A DNA stretch of 64,000 nucleotides, from positions 24,476 to 88,475 of the forward strand of contig CACHCK010000004.1 of assembly GCA_902578305.1 (NCBI GenBank), in the 5' to 3' direction. A program made the position numbers and the translations under genes. Positions 36,704 through 45,836 of the stretch are shown here, one piece after another. Origin of the DNA: an uncultured Pelagibacteraceae bacterium. Its GTDB lineage: Bacteria > Pseudomonadota > Alphaproteobacteria > Pelagibacterales > AG-422-B15. The notes under the pieces are model-generated. The model searched no databases. It was not told the origin of the DNA and was given only the letters and a program-made list of their open reading frames with translations. Numbering within the stretch: position 1 is the first letter of the stretch; every line of letters begins with the position of its first letter.

Positions 36704-36790
36704 GCATGAAAAATACAAATTCAATGTGAAAATACAATTTGAATCTTCAATTTTGAGGGTATAAAAACTGCCAATGTGGCTTAATTTAAT

Positions 36791-37129
36791 ATGAAAGACA
36801 TTGTAAAATATGAAGATTTTGAAAAAATTGAGATCTTAGTAGGTACTATTCTAGAAGTAAAAATAAACAAAAAGGCTAGAAAACCAGCTTATGTGCTGAA
36901 AATAGATTTTGGTGAAAAAGTTGGTATCAAACAAAGTTCTGCTCAAATAACAAACTATTCAAGTGAAGAGCTTCTTCAAAAACAAATTATTGCAGTATGT
37001 AATTTTGAGAAAAAAAATATCGCAGGCATTGAGTCAGAGGTATTAATTTTAGGTGCAATAAATGAAAATAAAGAGGTAATCTTGCTTCATCCACAACAAA
37101 AAGTAAATAATGGATCGAATGTTTGCTGA
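36791..37129 (+). CDS. csaA: CsaA-type tRNA-binding (EMAP/OB-fold) protein
   Basis: A 112-residue single OB-fold domain: FEKIEILVGTILEV at the start, FGEKVGIKQSSAQI in the middle and ESEVLILGA near the end are CsaA-family landmarks. CsaA acts as a tRNA-binding or chaperone-like protein in Bacillus, and its role in Alphaproteobacteria is unclear. Seven bases after its stop comes the 3' end of the convergent tRNA-Arg. Confidence 0.85.
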   Translation: MKDIVKYEDFEKIEILVGTILEVKINKKARKPAYVLKIDFGEKVGIKQSSAQITNYSSEELLQKQIIAVCNFEKKNIAGIESEVLILGAINENKEVILLHPQQKVNNGSNVC

Positions 37130-37136
37130 TTTATAT

Positions 37137-37213
37137 TGGCGCGCTCGAGATGATTCGAACATCCGACCCCAGGATTAGGAATCCTGTGCTCTATCCTGCT
37201 GAGCTACGAGCGC
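37137..37213 (-). tRNA. tRNA-Arg(CCT)
   Basis: A 77-base tRNA on the minus strand. The acceptor GCGCTCG pairs with CGAGCGC, with G as discriminator and an encoded CCA. The D arm is GCTCAGCAGGATAGAGC, the anticodon stem CAGGA/TCCTG encloses TTCCTAA, giving anticodon CCT for AGG, and the T arm has the TTCGAAT loop. AGG/AGA-type arginine codons are common in the surrounding genes, as expected in AT-rich DNA. Confidence 0.97.
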
Positions 37214-37499
37214 ATAGTCAAAGATTCTTTCAAAAAAAAATTAATTTTTATTTTATTTTAATTAAAATTAATAAAAAAAAATAAATTTTTGTTACTATAA
37301 AAAAATCTAATAACTATAAGTATTTAAATACATTTACTAACAATTTAAAATACATTGAAAAAAAAATTTAAAATTCAAAAATTTGAAAAAATAGCGAAAA
37401 ATTGACAGTTTTTCATAAAAGTTTAATCATAGTGTTAGAACGAATCAATTTTGATTCATCTACTAACCTCTAACTAAACCCAAACGGGGGGAGATAATT
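37214..37499 (+). promoter_or_regulatory. AT-rich upstream region and promoter of the lysine-repeat gene
   Basis: The longest non-coding stretch, with long A and T runs up to about 37400. A consensus -35 TTGACA is at 37402-37407 and a fair -10 AATCAT at 37425-37430 (17-base spacing). The predicted leader then holds an inverted repeat GAATCAA/TTGATTC (37442-37457), able to form a seven-pair hairpin near the 5' end, and an unusually strong ribosome site GGGGGGAGA (37486-37494) just before the ATG. The A/T runs could act as UP elements. No RNA gene was recognised. Confidence 0.5.
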
Positions 37500-37757
37500 A
37501 TGGAGGAACTTAAAGTGATCTTTGCGAAAGCAAGGAAAAAAGCTAAGAAAAAAGCAGCGCCTAAGAAAAAACGTAAAGCTGCTAAAAGGAAGCCAGCTAA
37601 GAAAAAAGCAGCTCCTAAAAAGAAAAAGCGTAAAGCAGCTAAAAGGAAGCCAGCTAAGAAAAAAGCAGCTCCTAAAAAGAAAAAAAGGAAAGCCGCTAAG
37701 AAAAAAGCCGCTCCTAAAAAGAAAAAGAAAGCTGCTAGAAGAAAAAAAAGAAGATAA
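37500..37757 (+). CDS. histone-H1-like lysine/alanine-repeat DNA-binding protein
   Basis: An 85-residue, extremely basic protein made almost only of Lys, Ala, Arg and Pro after residue 10. The repeating unit is AKKKAAPKKKKRKAAKRKP in three to four copies of shrinking length, ending ARRKKRR. It resembles the lysine-rich tails of bacterial histone-H1-like proteins (Hc1/AlgP style), which bind DNA without sequence preference; RNA or polyphosphate binding is also possible. The strong ribosome site and tandem terminators suggest high expression. The start is fixed by the GGGGGGAGATAATT leader. Homology cannot be proved, since such low-complexity sequence evolves convergently. Confidence 0.8.
   Translation: MEELKVIFAKARKKAKKKAAPKKKRKAAKRKPAKKKAAPKKKKRKAAKRKPAKKKAAPKKKKRKAAKKKAAPKKKKKAARRKKRR
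37542..37730 (+). repeat. in-frame tandem repeats of the lysine-repeat gene
   Basis: Near-identical units beginning GCTAAGAAAAAAGC start at 37542, 37596, 37653 and 37695, giving steps of 54, 57 and 42 bases, all multiples of three. Differences between units are mostly AAA/AAG swaps and added or lost lysine codons, which suggests growth and shrinkage by slippage or unequal exchange. Confidence 0.85.
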
Positions 37758-37759
37758 AT

Positions 37760-37786
37760 AGCATTGATTAATCAATGCTTTTTTTT
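37760..37786 (+). terminator. Rho-independent terminator of the lysine-repeat gene
   Basis: A perfect 20-base palindrome AGCATTGATTAATCAATGCT (37760-37779) is followed by a run of eight T, beginning two bases after the stop codon. On the opposite strand the same hairpin is followed by only a partial T-rich stretch, so it could weakly stop carD transcription as well. Confidence 0.88.
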
Positions 37787-37787
37787 G

Positions 37788-37820
37788 CGCCCTTAGTTCA
37801 ACAAACTAGGGGCGTTTTTT
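37788..37820 (+). terminator. second tandem terminator, overlapping the carD 3' end
   Basis: CGCCCTTAGTT (37788-37798) pairs over 11 positions, one of them G-T, with AACTAGGGGCG (37804-37814), followed by six T. It acts in the plus direction, directly behind the first terminator, and its stem is made partly from the last codons of carD on the other strand. Confidence 0.8.
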
Positions 37821-38605
37821 AATTTATCTCTACCAAGAATCTTATCGACTTTTTTTATCGCATTTTCCTCAGTAATTTTGAGTCCAGCAATCACTTCTCT
37901 CAAAAATCGATCATAAGATAATTCAAAAAGCTGACGCTCACTATAAGATTGCTCTATTTGATTATTTGCCCTGTTAAGATCTCTAACAACTTCAGCAATC
38001 TGTTCAATGTCACCTGAGTTAATTTTAAGGTCATATTCCTGAGCCCTTCTACTCCACATTGTTCTCTTTATTTTTGGTTTTTGAGAAAGGATTTTTAATA
38101 CAGTCTGAATTTTAGATGGCTTTGATACTTTTCTTAAATTAAGAGACTTTGCCTTTTCAACCGGAACTCTCAAAATTAATTTATCTCGTACAAACTCTAT
38201 CACATACATCTCTAGTTTTTGTCCAACGACCTCTCTTTTTTCGATATCTATAACTTGGCCTACACCGTGTGTAGGATAAACAACATGATCCTTTGTATTA
38301 AATATTTTTTTAACTTTTTTTTCTTTAATGGTCTTTATTTCTAAAAACTTTTTAACTTTTTTTGCTTGATAGTGAGCAGGATTGATAATTCGATTATTAA
38401 CTTTTTTGTCAGATTGTGGAGGAAGTTTAGGCTCTACAAATTTCTTTACTTCTTTTGTTTTTTTAACAACTTTTTTTGCTTGTTTCTTTTTTGGTGATTT
38501 CTTTACTAAGGTTTTCTTTTTTACAACTTTAGTTTTTTTCTTTACAGTTTTCTTTTTTAGAATTTTCTTTTTATCAACTTTACTAACTTTTTTCTTTTTT
38601 TTCAT
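37793..38605 (-). CDS. carD: CarD-family RNA-polymerase-binding regulator with lysine-rich N-terminal tail
   Basis: CarD/CdnL proteins bind the RNA polymerase beta subunit and stabilise open promoter complexes, notably at rRNA promoters. The recognised domain begins near residue 105 (DHVVYPTHGVGQV) and runs through VEFVRDKLILRVPVEKA-like strands to the helical DNA-binding end (FLREVIAGLKITEENA). The first 100 residues or so are a tail of Lys, Val, Thr and Pro repeats, so the 270-residue protein is about 100 longer than common CarD. fdxA lies eight bases upstream, the usual alphaproteobacterial neighbour. The convergent neighbour is the other lysine-rich protein. Confidence 0.87.
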   Translation of the reverse strand: MKKKKKVSKVDKKKILKKKTVKKKTKVVKKKTLVKKSPKKKQAKKVVKKTKEVKKFVEPKLPPQSDKKVNNRIINPAHYQAKKVKKFLEIKTIKEKKVKKIFNTKDHVVYPTHGVGQVIDIEKREVVGQKLEMYVIEFVRDKLILRVPVEKAKSLNLRKVSKPSKIQTVLKILSQKPKIKRTMWSRRAQEYDLKINSGDIEQIAEVVRDLNRANNQIEQSYSERQLFELSYDRFLREVIAGLKITEENAIKKVDKILGRDKLKNAPSLLN

Positions 38606-38613
38606 AGAATTAC

Positions 38614-38946
38614 CTAACCTCCAGATTTTTCGGAAAAATATTTATCATATTTATTTTCTTCACTCTCATACATTTTTGCATCAGTTGGAGAGTCTTTCTT
38701 CATGGTAATGTTTGGCCATATTTCTGAAAACTTTTGATTCACTTCTAACCATTTTTCATCTTTATCGTCTGTATCAGAGATGATTGCATCAACAGGACAC
38801 TCTGGTTCACACACACCACAATCTATACATTCATCAGGATTAATTACTAACATATTTTCACCTTCGTAGAAACAATCAACCGGACATACCTCTACGCAAT
38901 CAGTATATTTGCATTTTATGCATTTTTCATTAACTAGGTAGGTCAT
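38614..38946 (-). CDS. fdxA: 7Fe ferredoxin FdxA
   Basis: A 110-residue ferredoxin carrying one 3Fe-4S and one 4Fe-4S cluster. The cluster motifs are [18 protein letters not shown] and [16 protein letters not shown], with the spacing expected for the Azotobacter FdI-like type common in Alphaproteobacteria. The redox partner is unknown. It lies between the TerB-like gene (three-base spacer) and carD. Confidence 0.94.
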   Translation of the reverse strand: MTYLVNEKCIKCKYTDCVEVCPVDCFYEGENMLVINPDECIDCGVCEPECPVDAIISDTDDKDEKWLEVNQKFSEIWPNITMKKDSPTDAKMYESEENKYDKYFSEKSGG

Positions 38947-38949
38947 TTT

Positions 38950-39387
38950 TTATTGTGAGAGTTTTTTCTTTATTTCACCAACTTTAAAGTCATCGATATA
39001 TAAAAGACCAGATATTTTACGTACTAAAGCATTTTCATAATCATCAATTCTTCCATCTGCAATTACAATCTTCCATATCATTTCAATTATCATTATTTTT
39101 TCATCATCAGTTAGTAAGCTGTTAATTTTTGAGGTAAATTGGTGAATATCATTCGCGTTATCAACAAGTTCATAAGAAGCCTCAAAAAGTTTATTTAATT
39201 TATCGTTATCTAAATCATAAAAATTACCAAGCAATTTTAATATTTCATTCTTTTCAATCTCGTCAAACTCACCATCGTGAAGAGCAGTGGTAACCATTAA
39301 AGATGCAACTGCTAATTGAGAAGCATCAAATTCCTCTTCTTTCGCCTCTTTTTTGTCAGATAATAGTGTTTTGAATTTGTCTAGCAT
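38950..39387 (-). CDS. TerB-like (tellurite-resistance B family) protein
   Basis: A 145-residue, all-helical acidic protein with the TerB-like pattern: ASLMVTTALHDGEFDEIEKNEIL and, in the second half, IVIADGRIDDYENALVRKISGLL, each with an Asp-rich metal-binding turn (DGEFDE, DGRIDD). Single TerB-domain proteins are widespread and of uncertain function; no other ter genes are present, so tellurite resistance should not be assumed. It begins the terB-fdxA-carD run. Confidence 0.78.
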   Translation of the reverse strand: MLDKFKTLLSDKKEAKEEEFDASQLAVASLMVTTALHDGEFDEIEKNEILKLLGNFYDLDNDKLNKLFEASYELVDNANDIHQFTSKINSLLTDDEKIMIIEMIWKIVIADGRIDDYENALVRKISGLLYIDDFKVGEIKKKLSQ

Positions 39388-39560
39388 AATGATTTTTTTG
39401 TATATTAGTATTTAAAGAATACTATATCTAGTACCCGTTTTAGAACAAAAGGTGTAGATTTTAAGTCCGAATCATCAACTTATAATGTTCTTTAAATATT
39501 CTAATTTTTTTTATTCTTAATTAACTATATATATCACTTAATCAAAATTTAAAAGTTTCA

Positions 39561-41720
39561 ATGAAAATGACTAATAATTCGAATAATGGCTTTAATAATT
39601 GGCAAAAGAGTTTTGAAAAGGAAACAAAAAAAAACTTAAGTGATGCAAATTCAGAGACTGATGAAGGAATAGATATTAAGCCAGTATATACTAAAGAGGA
39701 CCTGGAGAACTTTTCATTTGTAGAAAAACACTCTCTTCCTGGACAATGGCCATACACAAGAGGTCCAAAGGCATCAATGTACACAAATAGACCTTGGACG
39801 ATCAGGCAGTATGCTGGATTTTCAACTGCTGAGGAGTCCAACGAATTTTATAAAAAGAATCTAGAGTCTGGTCAAAAAGGTCTTTCAGTCGCTTTTGATT
39901 TACCAACACATAGGGGATATGACTCAGATGATGATTTGGTAATGGGTGATGTGGGTAAAGCTGGTGTAGCTATAGATACTGTTGAGGATATGAAAATACT
40001 TTTTAATAATATTCCTCTAGATCAAATGTCAGTCTCAATGACTATGAACGGTGCAGTACTGCCAGTACTCGCATCATTTATTGTTGCAGGAGAAGAACAG
40101 GGTGTTGATAGAAGTTTGCTATCAGGAACAATTCAGAATGATATCTTGAAAGAGTTTATGGTTAGAAATACTTACATATATCCTCCTGAGCCATCGATGA
40201 AAATTGTTGCCGATATTATTGAATTTACTTCAAAAGAAATGCCAAAGTTTAATTCTATTTCGATTTCAGGTTATCATATGCAAGAAGCCGGTGCTGATAA
40301 TGTTCTTGAATTAGCTTATACTTTAGCTGACGGAATAGAATATGTAAGAGCAGCGATGTCAAAAGGTCTAGATGTAGATGATTTTGCACCAAGGCTCTCT
40401 TTCTTTTTTGCAATTGGAACAGATTTTTTTATGGAGATTGCTAAACTCAGGGCTGCAAGAACTCTGTGGGCTAAGATCATGAAAGACTTTGGAGCTAAAA
40501 ATGAAAGATCTCTTATTTTAAGAACACACTGTCAAACATCTGGCGTATCTTTAACTGAGAAAGATCCTTATAATAACATTATAAGAACATCTTATGAGGC
40601 TTTATCTGCTATACTTGGAGGAACACAAAGTTTGCACACAAATTCCTTCGATGAAGCAATTGCTTTACCAACAGACGAGTCCGCAAGAATCGCTAGAAAT
40701 ACTCAATTGATACTTCAAAATGAAACTGGTGTTACAAAAACGGTTGACCCTCTTGCAGGATCATATTTTATTGAAAATTTAACTGAAGAATTATCAAAAA
40801 AAGCTTGGGATATTATTACAGAAATTGAAGAATTAGGTGGGATGACCAAAGCTGTTAAAGCAGGGATTCCTAAATTAAAAATTGAAGAGTCTGCAACTAA
40901 AAAACAAGCTAAAGTCGATAGCGGATCAAGGGTTGTGGTTGGTGTAAATAAATATAAAAACCCAAAAGAACCTTCAGTTGATGTGAGAGTAATTGATAAT
41001 AATCGCGTTCGAGATGATCAAATAAAGAAAATACATGCAATAAAACAGTCACGTAACACAAAAGCTGTTGAAAAAGCACTTACTAATTTAACTAATGCTG
41101 CTAAAGATGAAACAAATCTTCTTATTCCTTGTATAGAAGCTATTAAATTAAGAGCAACGGTTGGAGAAGTTTCGAAAGCGTTAGAGCAAGTTTATGGTAG
41201 ACATTTTGCAAAAAGCTTAAGTGTTTCAGGAGTATATGGTAAACATTTTGAGGGTGATAAAGAATTTATGAAAGTTGAGAGTAAAATTAAGGAATTTGAA
41301 AATTTAAATGGTAGAAGACCACGAGTTCTAGTAGTTAAAATGGGTCAGGATGGCCACGATAGGGGGGCAAAGATTGTTGCAACCTCATTTGCTGACATGG
41401 GTTTTGATGTTGATATGGGCCCACTATTTCAATCGCCTAAAGATGTTGCAAAGGATGCTATTGAAAATGATGTTCACGCAATTGGAGTGTCAACTTTAGC
41501 GGCAGGACATAAGACACTTGTACCTGAATTAATGAAAGGCCTAAAAGAGATTGATCCTAAGTCAAAGATAATTGTTTTTGTGGGGGGCATAATTCCAGAA
41601 CAAGATTACGAATTTCTGTATGAAAATAATGTATCAGCTATTTTTGGTCCAGGTTCCAACATAATAGAATCTGCTGAAAAAGTTATCGATTTGATTTCAG
41701 ATAACTTAAGTAAAGAATAG
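39561..41720 (+). CDS. scpA: methylmalonyl-CoA mutase, catalytic chain
   Basis: Adenosylcobalamin-dependent isomerisation of methylmalonyl-CoA to succinyl-CoA. The 719 residues hold the N-terminal arm, the barrel ([46 protein letters not shown]) and the B12 domain with DGHDRG (Asp597-His599-Gly602). No small-subunit gene adjoins it, so it is probably the homodimeric type. meaB follows three bases later. Together with Ecm it completes propionyl-CoA use in the EMC pathway; propionyl-CoA carboxylase is not in the window. The start may be 39561 or the ATG at 39567. Confidence 0.96.
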   Translation: MKMTNNSNNGFNNWQKSFEKETKKNLSDANSETDEGIDIKPVYTKEDLENFSFVEKHSLPGQWPYTRGPKASMYTNRPWTIRQYAGFSTAEESNEFYKKNLESGQKGLSVAFDLPTHRGYDSDDDLVMGDVGKAGVAIDTVEDMKILFNNIPLDQMSVSMTMNGAVLPVLASFIVAGEEQGVDRSLLSGTIQNDILKEFMVRNTYIYPPEPSMKIVADIIEFTSKEMPKFNSISISGYHMQEAGADNVLELAYTLADGIEYVRAAMSKGLDVDDFAPRLSFFFAIGTDFFMEIAKLRAARTLWAKIMKDFGAKNERSLILRTHCQTSGVSLTEKDPYNNIIRTSYEALSAILGGTQSLHTNSFDEAIALPTDESARIARNTQLILQNETGVTKTVDPLAGSYFIENLTEELSKKAWDIITEIEELGGMTKAVKAGIPKLKIEESATKKQAKVDSGSRVVVGVNKYKNPKEPSVDVRVIDNNRVRDDQIKKIHAIKQSRNTKAVEKALTNLTNAAKDETNLLIPCIEAIKLRATVGEVSKALEQVYGRHFAKSLSVSGVYGKHFEGDKEFMKVESKIKEFENLNGRRPRVLVVKMGQDGHDRGAKIVATSFADMGFDVDMGPLFQSPKDVAKDAIENDVHAIGVSTLAAGHKTLVPELMKGLKEIDPKSKIIVFVGGIIPEQDYEFLYENNVSAIFGPGSNIIESAEKVIDLISDNLSKE

Positions 41721-41723
41721 TTA

Positions 41724-42686
41724 ATGGAATTAGTAGACAAGATTATTAAGGGTGAAAGAGCTGCCATTGCTAAAGCTATTACATTAGTTGAATCCTCAAA
41801 AGACACTGATCAACAAATTAGTAGGCAGCTAATATCAGAGTTAATTAAGAAGCCTGGTAAATCAATAAGAGTAGGTTTCTCTGGCCCGCCAGGAGTTGGG
41901 AAGTCAACATTCATTGAGTCCTTTGGAAGTTATTTAGTCAGTCAAAATTATAAGTTAGGTATTTTAGCTATTGATCCATCCTCGCAAATTACCGGTGGGT
42001 CAATATTAGGAGATAAAACTCGAATGGTAGAGATATCAAAAAATCCAAATACTTTTATAAGATCTACACCATCAAGAGGTACTTTAGGAGGTATCTCAAT
42101 GGGAACTCGCGAAGCATCCATCATATTAGATGCTGCAGGCTATAACTTTATATTTATTGAAACAGTTGGTGTGGGACAATCAGAAATTGTTGCAAGCAAT
42201 TTAGTTGATATATTTACTCTTATTGTTGGCCCTGGTTCTGGTGATGAGCTGCAAGGAATAAAAAAAGGTATTACGGAATATGCAGATATATTTATAGTCA
42301 ATAAAAATGATGGTGAATTGAAAATGGAAGCTTCAAAAACTGCCGCTGACTATAAATCAGCACTGAGTTACTATAAGAAATTAGATGCGCTTGAAAAGCA
42401 GGTGTTATTAGTATCTGCGATTGAGCAAACTGGAATGGAGGATGTTATTAAAACAATTAATCAGATAATAGATCAAAATAAGCTAAAAGGGATATTTGAT
42501 GAAAGACGCGCTGATCAGCTCGAATACTGGATCGAAGAAGAGGTAAAAAATATAATTGCATCAGACATAACAAAACGACTGGCAAGTAAGGGAAATATTC
42601 CAAAATACTCTAAAAAAGTAATGAAAAATGAAATGTCTATGTACGAGGCAGTTGAAACAATCACAAAAGATACCCTCAAGCAATAA
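41724..42686 (+). CDS. meaB: MeaB/ArgK-type GTPase chaperone of methylmalonyl-CoA mutase
   Basis: G3E GTPase that protects and reloads the B12 mutase. The 320-residue protein has Walker A GPPGVGKS at 54-61, LAIDPSS, the long segment FIRSTPSRGTLGGIS, the switch FIETVGVGQSE and the base motif NKND. It directly follows scpA with three bases between them. Known MeaB proteins gate cofactor transfer from the adenosyltransferase, here the PduO-type enzyme at 15.7 kb. Confidence 0.96.
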   Translation: MELVDKIIKGERAAIAKAITLVESSKDTDQQISRQLISELIKKPGKSIRVGFSGPPGVGKSTFIESFGSYLVSQNYKLGILAIDPSSQITGGSILGDKTRMVEISKNPNTFIRSTPSRGTLGGISMGTREASIILDAAGYNFIFIETVGVGQSEIVASNLVDIFTLIVGPGSGDELQGIKKGITEYADIFIVNKNDGELKMEASKTAADYKSALSYYKKLDALEKQVLLVSAIEQTGMEDVIKTINQIIDQNKLKGIFDERRADQLEYWIEEEVKNIIASDITKRLASKGNIPKYSKKVMKNEMSMYEAVETITKDTLKQ

Positions 42687-42728
42687 TCATATTGACAATA
42701 ATTACCAAAAACTTTACTTAAACTTACT

Positions 42729-43019
42729 ATGACAAAAGCATGTGATTTATCAGGAAAAAAAGTACAATTTGGTAATAATGTGAGCAAAGCCAATAATAAG
42801 ACGAGAAGAAAATTTAATGTTAATCTTCAGTCTGTAACTTTTAAAAGTGATATTTTAAATAAGAATATAAAGTTCTCTGTGGCTACTTCATCAATCAGAA
42901 CAGTTTCCAAATTTGGTGGTATTGATGAATTTTTAACACAAACAAAAAGTAAGAAATTGTCTCAAAAAGCAAAGAGAGTACAACGTGCTATGAATAATGC
43001 ACAAAAAAAAGCTAGTTAA
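42729..43019 (+). CDS. rpmB: 50S ribosomal protein L28
   Basis: A 96-residue basic protein beginning [26 protein letters not shown], the L28 signature, with RFNVNLQS-type continuation ([12 protein letters not shown]). The alphaproteobacterial C-terminal extension after residue 60 is present. A TTGACA at 42692-42697 could be the -35 of its promoter, but the matching -10 is weak. Its end overlaps convergent cobT by eight bases, a usual cobT neighbour in Alphaproteobacteria. Confidence 0.95.
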   Translation: MTKACDLSGKKVQFGNNVSKANNKTRRKFNVNLQSVTFKSDILNKNIKFSVATSSIRTVSKFGGIDEFLTQTKSKKLSQKAKRVQRAMNNAQKKAS

Positions 43020-44847
43020 TAGTCTGACTATTTAAATTATTTTCGTTTTCTTCAAAAAGATCTACCAACTGCTCAGTCATTACGTCAGCTAATTGTTCTG
43101 CATCAACTATTGTAACAGCTCTTTTGTAGTATCTTGTTACGTCGTGGCCAATTCCAACAGCAAGCAACTGAATTGAAGATTTAGACTCTATCCAATTTAT
43201 AACACCTCGAAGGTGTTTTTCTAAATAATTACCTGTATTAACTGACAGTGTACTATCATCGACAGGCGCACCATCTGAGATAACCATTAATATTTTTCTT
43301 GCTTCATATCTTGCCTGAAGCCTTTTGTGTGCCCATAACAATGCTTCACCATCTATATTCTCTTTTAAAAGTCCCTCACGCATCATTAATCCAAGATTTT
43401 TCTTTGACCTTCTCCATGGTTCATCAGCCGCTTTATAAATTATATGCCTTAAATCATTTAATCTTCCAGGAGATGGAATTTTTTTATTTTGCATCCAATG
43501 CTCTCTGCTCTTTCCACCTTTCCAAGCTTTAGTGGTAAAGCCAAGTATCTCAACTTTTACGCCACACCTTTCAAGTGTCCTCGCAAGAATATCTGCACTC
43601 ATTGCTGCGACTGTTATAGGGCGACCTCTCATTGAACCTGAGTTATCTATAAGTAATGAAACCACGGTATCTTTGAAATCTGTGTCTTTTTCTTTTTTAA
43701 ATGACAGTGAATGGTATGGATCCATAATTATTCTCGTAAGTCTTGAGGTATCAAGCAGTCCTTCCTCAAGATCAAAATCCCAACTTCGATTTTGTTTAGC
43801 CAATAGCTTTCTTTGCAGTCTGTTGGCTAATCTTGAAATTATCATTTGATAAGCTTTTAATTGCTGATCCAGATAAGCCCTTAATCTATTTAGTTCTTCA
43901 TCTTCACAGATATTTTTTGCAGTAATAACTTCATCAAATTCCTCAGTATAAACTTCGTATTCGTTGAGTATTTTTTCTACTGAATTTTCTGCTTTGTATT
44001 GAGGAGTTGCGTTTTCAGTATTACCCTCATCTACTTCACTTAATTCATCGTCTTCTTGTTGATCAATATTCATCTCAGTTTCATCATAACCAACCTCTTC
44101 CTCAGATTGAGTAGATTCTTCATCACTAAAGGAAGACTGGCTCTCCATTTCATTGGTCTCATTGTTTTCTAGTTGATCAATATTTTGATTTTCTTCTTCT
44201 TTATTGTCTTTATCATCACTATTTTCATTATCATAATAGTCTAGCTCTCTAATTAGTTCGTTCACATTTTCAGCAAATAGTTTTTGATCATGTATATTTT
44301 TTAAAAGTTGATCAGATGAATCACTAATTTTATTATTCAACCATTTCTTCCATAGATTAAGGGCATTATTTGAGTTAGATGGAAGATAATCAGAATTGAT
44401 TTTATTTCTTAAATACAAGTCAATTGCGTCCTCAATATTCAAATCTGATTGCTTTGAAACAGTGTCTAAGTTCTTCTCTCTAAATTTTTGTTCATAGAGT
44501 GTTTTTAAATTAGATTTAACTCCTCGCATTAACTTACTGCCTATAAGCTGGATTCGAGTATTTTCTAGAACTTCATAAATTTTCCTATTTTTTTCACCAG
44601 AGGGTTCAAATTGTATATAGGTTTCTTTGTTATGATATTTGTACCTAAGAGCCTCATTATCAGCATGCCCGCGTAATTGATTTAAATTTTTTAAGTCCTC
44701 ATTATTCTCAATTTTAGGTAGTACAATTTTATTATCAGTTGATGATAGATTATCCTCGAATACCACATCAATTTCTTTATCTTCAGCTATTGCTCGCGTA
44801 GTGGAAGATATAGCTTTTTTGATATCTTCTAAAAAATCTTCTTTCAC
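43012..44847 (-). CDS. cobT: cobaltochelatase subunit CobT
   Basis: Partner of CobS in the aerobic three-subunit cobaltochelatase (CobN-CobS-CobT), which inserts cobalt in B12 synthesis. The 611 residues comprise an N-terminal helical part, a long acidic linker (about 205-300, rich in Glu, Asp and Asn), and a von Willebrand A domain with the metal site DNSGSMRG near residue 400. It overlaps cobS by one base. CobN is not in the window, so whether cobalt is really the metal here is open. Confidence 0.93.
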   Translation of the reverse strand: MKEDFLEDIKKAISSTTRAIAEDKEIDVVFEDNLSSTDNKIVLPKIENNEDLKNLNQLRGHADNEALRYKYHNKETYIQFEPSGEKNRKIYEVLENTRIQLIGSKLMRGVKSNLKTLYEQKFREKNLDTVSKQSDLNIEDAIDLYLRNKINSDYLPSNSNNALNLWKKWLNNKISDSSDQLLKNIHDQKLFAENVNELIRELDYYDNENSDDKDNKEEENQNIDQLENNETNEMESQSSFSDEESTQSEEEVGYDETEMNIDQQEDDELSEVDEGNTENATPQYKAENSVEKILNEYEVYTEEFDEVITAKNICEDEELNRLRAYLDQQLKAYQMIISRLANRLQRKLLAKQNRSWDFDLEEGLLDTSRLTRIIMDPYHSLSFKKEKDTDFKDTVVSLLIDNSGSMRGRPITVAAMSADILARTLERCGVKVEILGFTTKAWKGGKSREHWMQNKKIPSPGRLNDLRHIIYKAADEPWRRSKKNLGLMMREGLLKENIDGEALLWAHKRLQARYEARKILMVISDGAPVDDSTLSVNTGNYLEKHLRGVINWIESKSSIQLLAVGIGHDVTRYYKRAVTIVDAEQLADVMTEQLVDLFEENENNLNSQTIN

Positions 44848-45836
44848 TAAACTAAATCAAATTTGCTTGCTTCAGTTGTGACCTCTTCTCCAAAACAGCG
44901 TTGATAGTACTCGGCTATAATTTGTCTTTCACTTTCATCACACTTATTTAAGAAAGTAAGTTTAAATGCTGCGGAATAATTGTGATCAAAAATTTCAGAA
45001 TTTTGGGCCCAAGTTAGAACTGTCCTGGGACTCATAACCGTTGATATATCTCCATTTGCAAGACCTTTTCTGGATAAATCTGCAACCTTTATCATCAATT
45101 CAATGATCTCTTCCTTTTCAGGGTTATTAAATGAAGGAACTTTCGAAAGCATTATCTTTTTTTCTTGTTCAAGATCTAAATAGTTAAGAGTAGTAACTAT
45201 GCTCCACCTATCCATCTGCCCTTGATTTATTTGCTGTGTGCCATGATAAAGTCCAGTTGTATCTCCTAACCCAACGGTGTTTGTGGTTGCAAATAATCTA
45301 AAATATGGATTTGGCGTTAAAACTCTATTCTTATCCAATAATGTAAATTTACCTTCCGACTCTAATACTCTTTGAATGACAAACATAACATCTGGTCTTC
45401 CAGCATCATATTCATCAAATACTAAAGCTGTAGGTGTTTGTAATGACCAAGGTAAGATCCCGTCTTGAAATTCCGTAACTTGCTTTCCATCATTTAATAC
45501 GATTGCATCTTTACCAATCAAATCAATCCTACTAATGTGACTGTCAAGATTAACTCTTACGCAAGGCCAATTAAGCCGAGCAGCGATCTGTTCAATGTGT
45601 GTTGATTTCCCAGTTCCATGTAATCCTTGGACCATAACTCTTCTGTTATATTTAAATCCAGACAGTATTGCCATGGTAGTTGCCTTATCAAAACAATAGT
45701 TAGAGTCGATTTCAGGAACATACTCTGATTTCTTTGAAAACCCCTCAACATGAAGATCTGTATCAAATCCAAACGCTTGATTCACAGATATAGATATATC
45801 TGGTTTACTTTGCATGAGATTTTCTGTTGTTGTCAT
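44847..45836 (-). CDS. cobS: cobaltochelatase AAA+ subunit CobS
   Basis: AAA+ ATPase that drives the chelatase. The 329-residue protein has Walker [10 protein letters not shown] at 71-79, the insert [16 protein letters not shown], Walker [14 protein letters not shown] and sensor [10 protein letters not shown]. It overlaps the dnaJ-like gene by 32 bases upstream and cobT by one base downstream, so all three are translated from one message. The order dnaJ-cobS-cobT next to bolA and rpmB is common in Alphaproteobacteria. Confidence 0.95.
   Translation of the reverse strand: MTTTENLMQSKPDISISVNQAFGFDTDLHVEGFSKKSEYVPEIDSNYCFDKATTMAILSGFKYNRRVMVQGLHGTGKSTHIEQIAARLNWPCVRVNLDSHISRIDLIGKDAIVLNDGKQVTEFQDGILPWSLQTPTALVFDEYDAGRPDVMFVIQRVLESEGKFTLLDKNRVLTPNPYFRLFATTNTVGLGDTTGLYHGTQQINQGQMDRWSIVTTLNYLDLEQEKKIMLSKVPSFNNPEKEEIIELMIKVADLSRKGLANGDISTVMSPRTVLTWAQNSEIFDHNYSAAFKLTFLNKCDESERQIIAEYYQRCFGEEVTTEASKFDLV

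Noticed and set aside
37542..37730. Tandem repeats that might suggest a CRISPR array
   Set aside because: Repeats are directly adjacent, in frame and without unique spacers; no cas genes are present.
37470..37775. Long open frame on the minus strand opposite the lysine-repeat gene, rich in Phe, Ser and Leu
   Set aside because: It is the complement of lysine codons and repeats; the plus strand has promoter, ribosome site and terminators.
38950..39387. Tellurite-resistance operon
   Set aside because: Only one TerB-like domain is present; no terC, terD or terZ nearby.
39390..39560. tRNA-like or small-RNA fragment around AGTCCGAATCATC in the spacer before scpA
   Set aside because: I could not fold a cloverleaf or any strong hairpin; the similarity to a T-loop is a few bases only.
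42692..42720. Leaderless promoter for rpmB (TTGACA and TACTTA)
   Set aside because: The -35 is perfect, but the -10 candidates match poorly at sensible spacing, so I did not list it as a feature.
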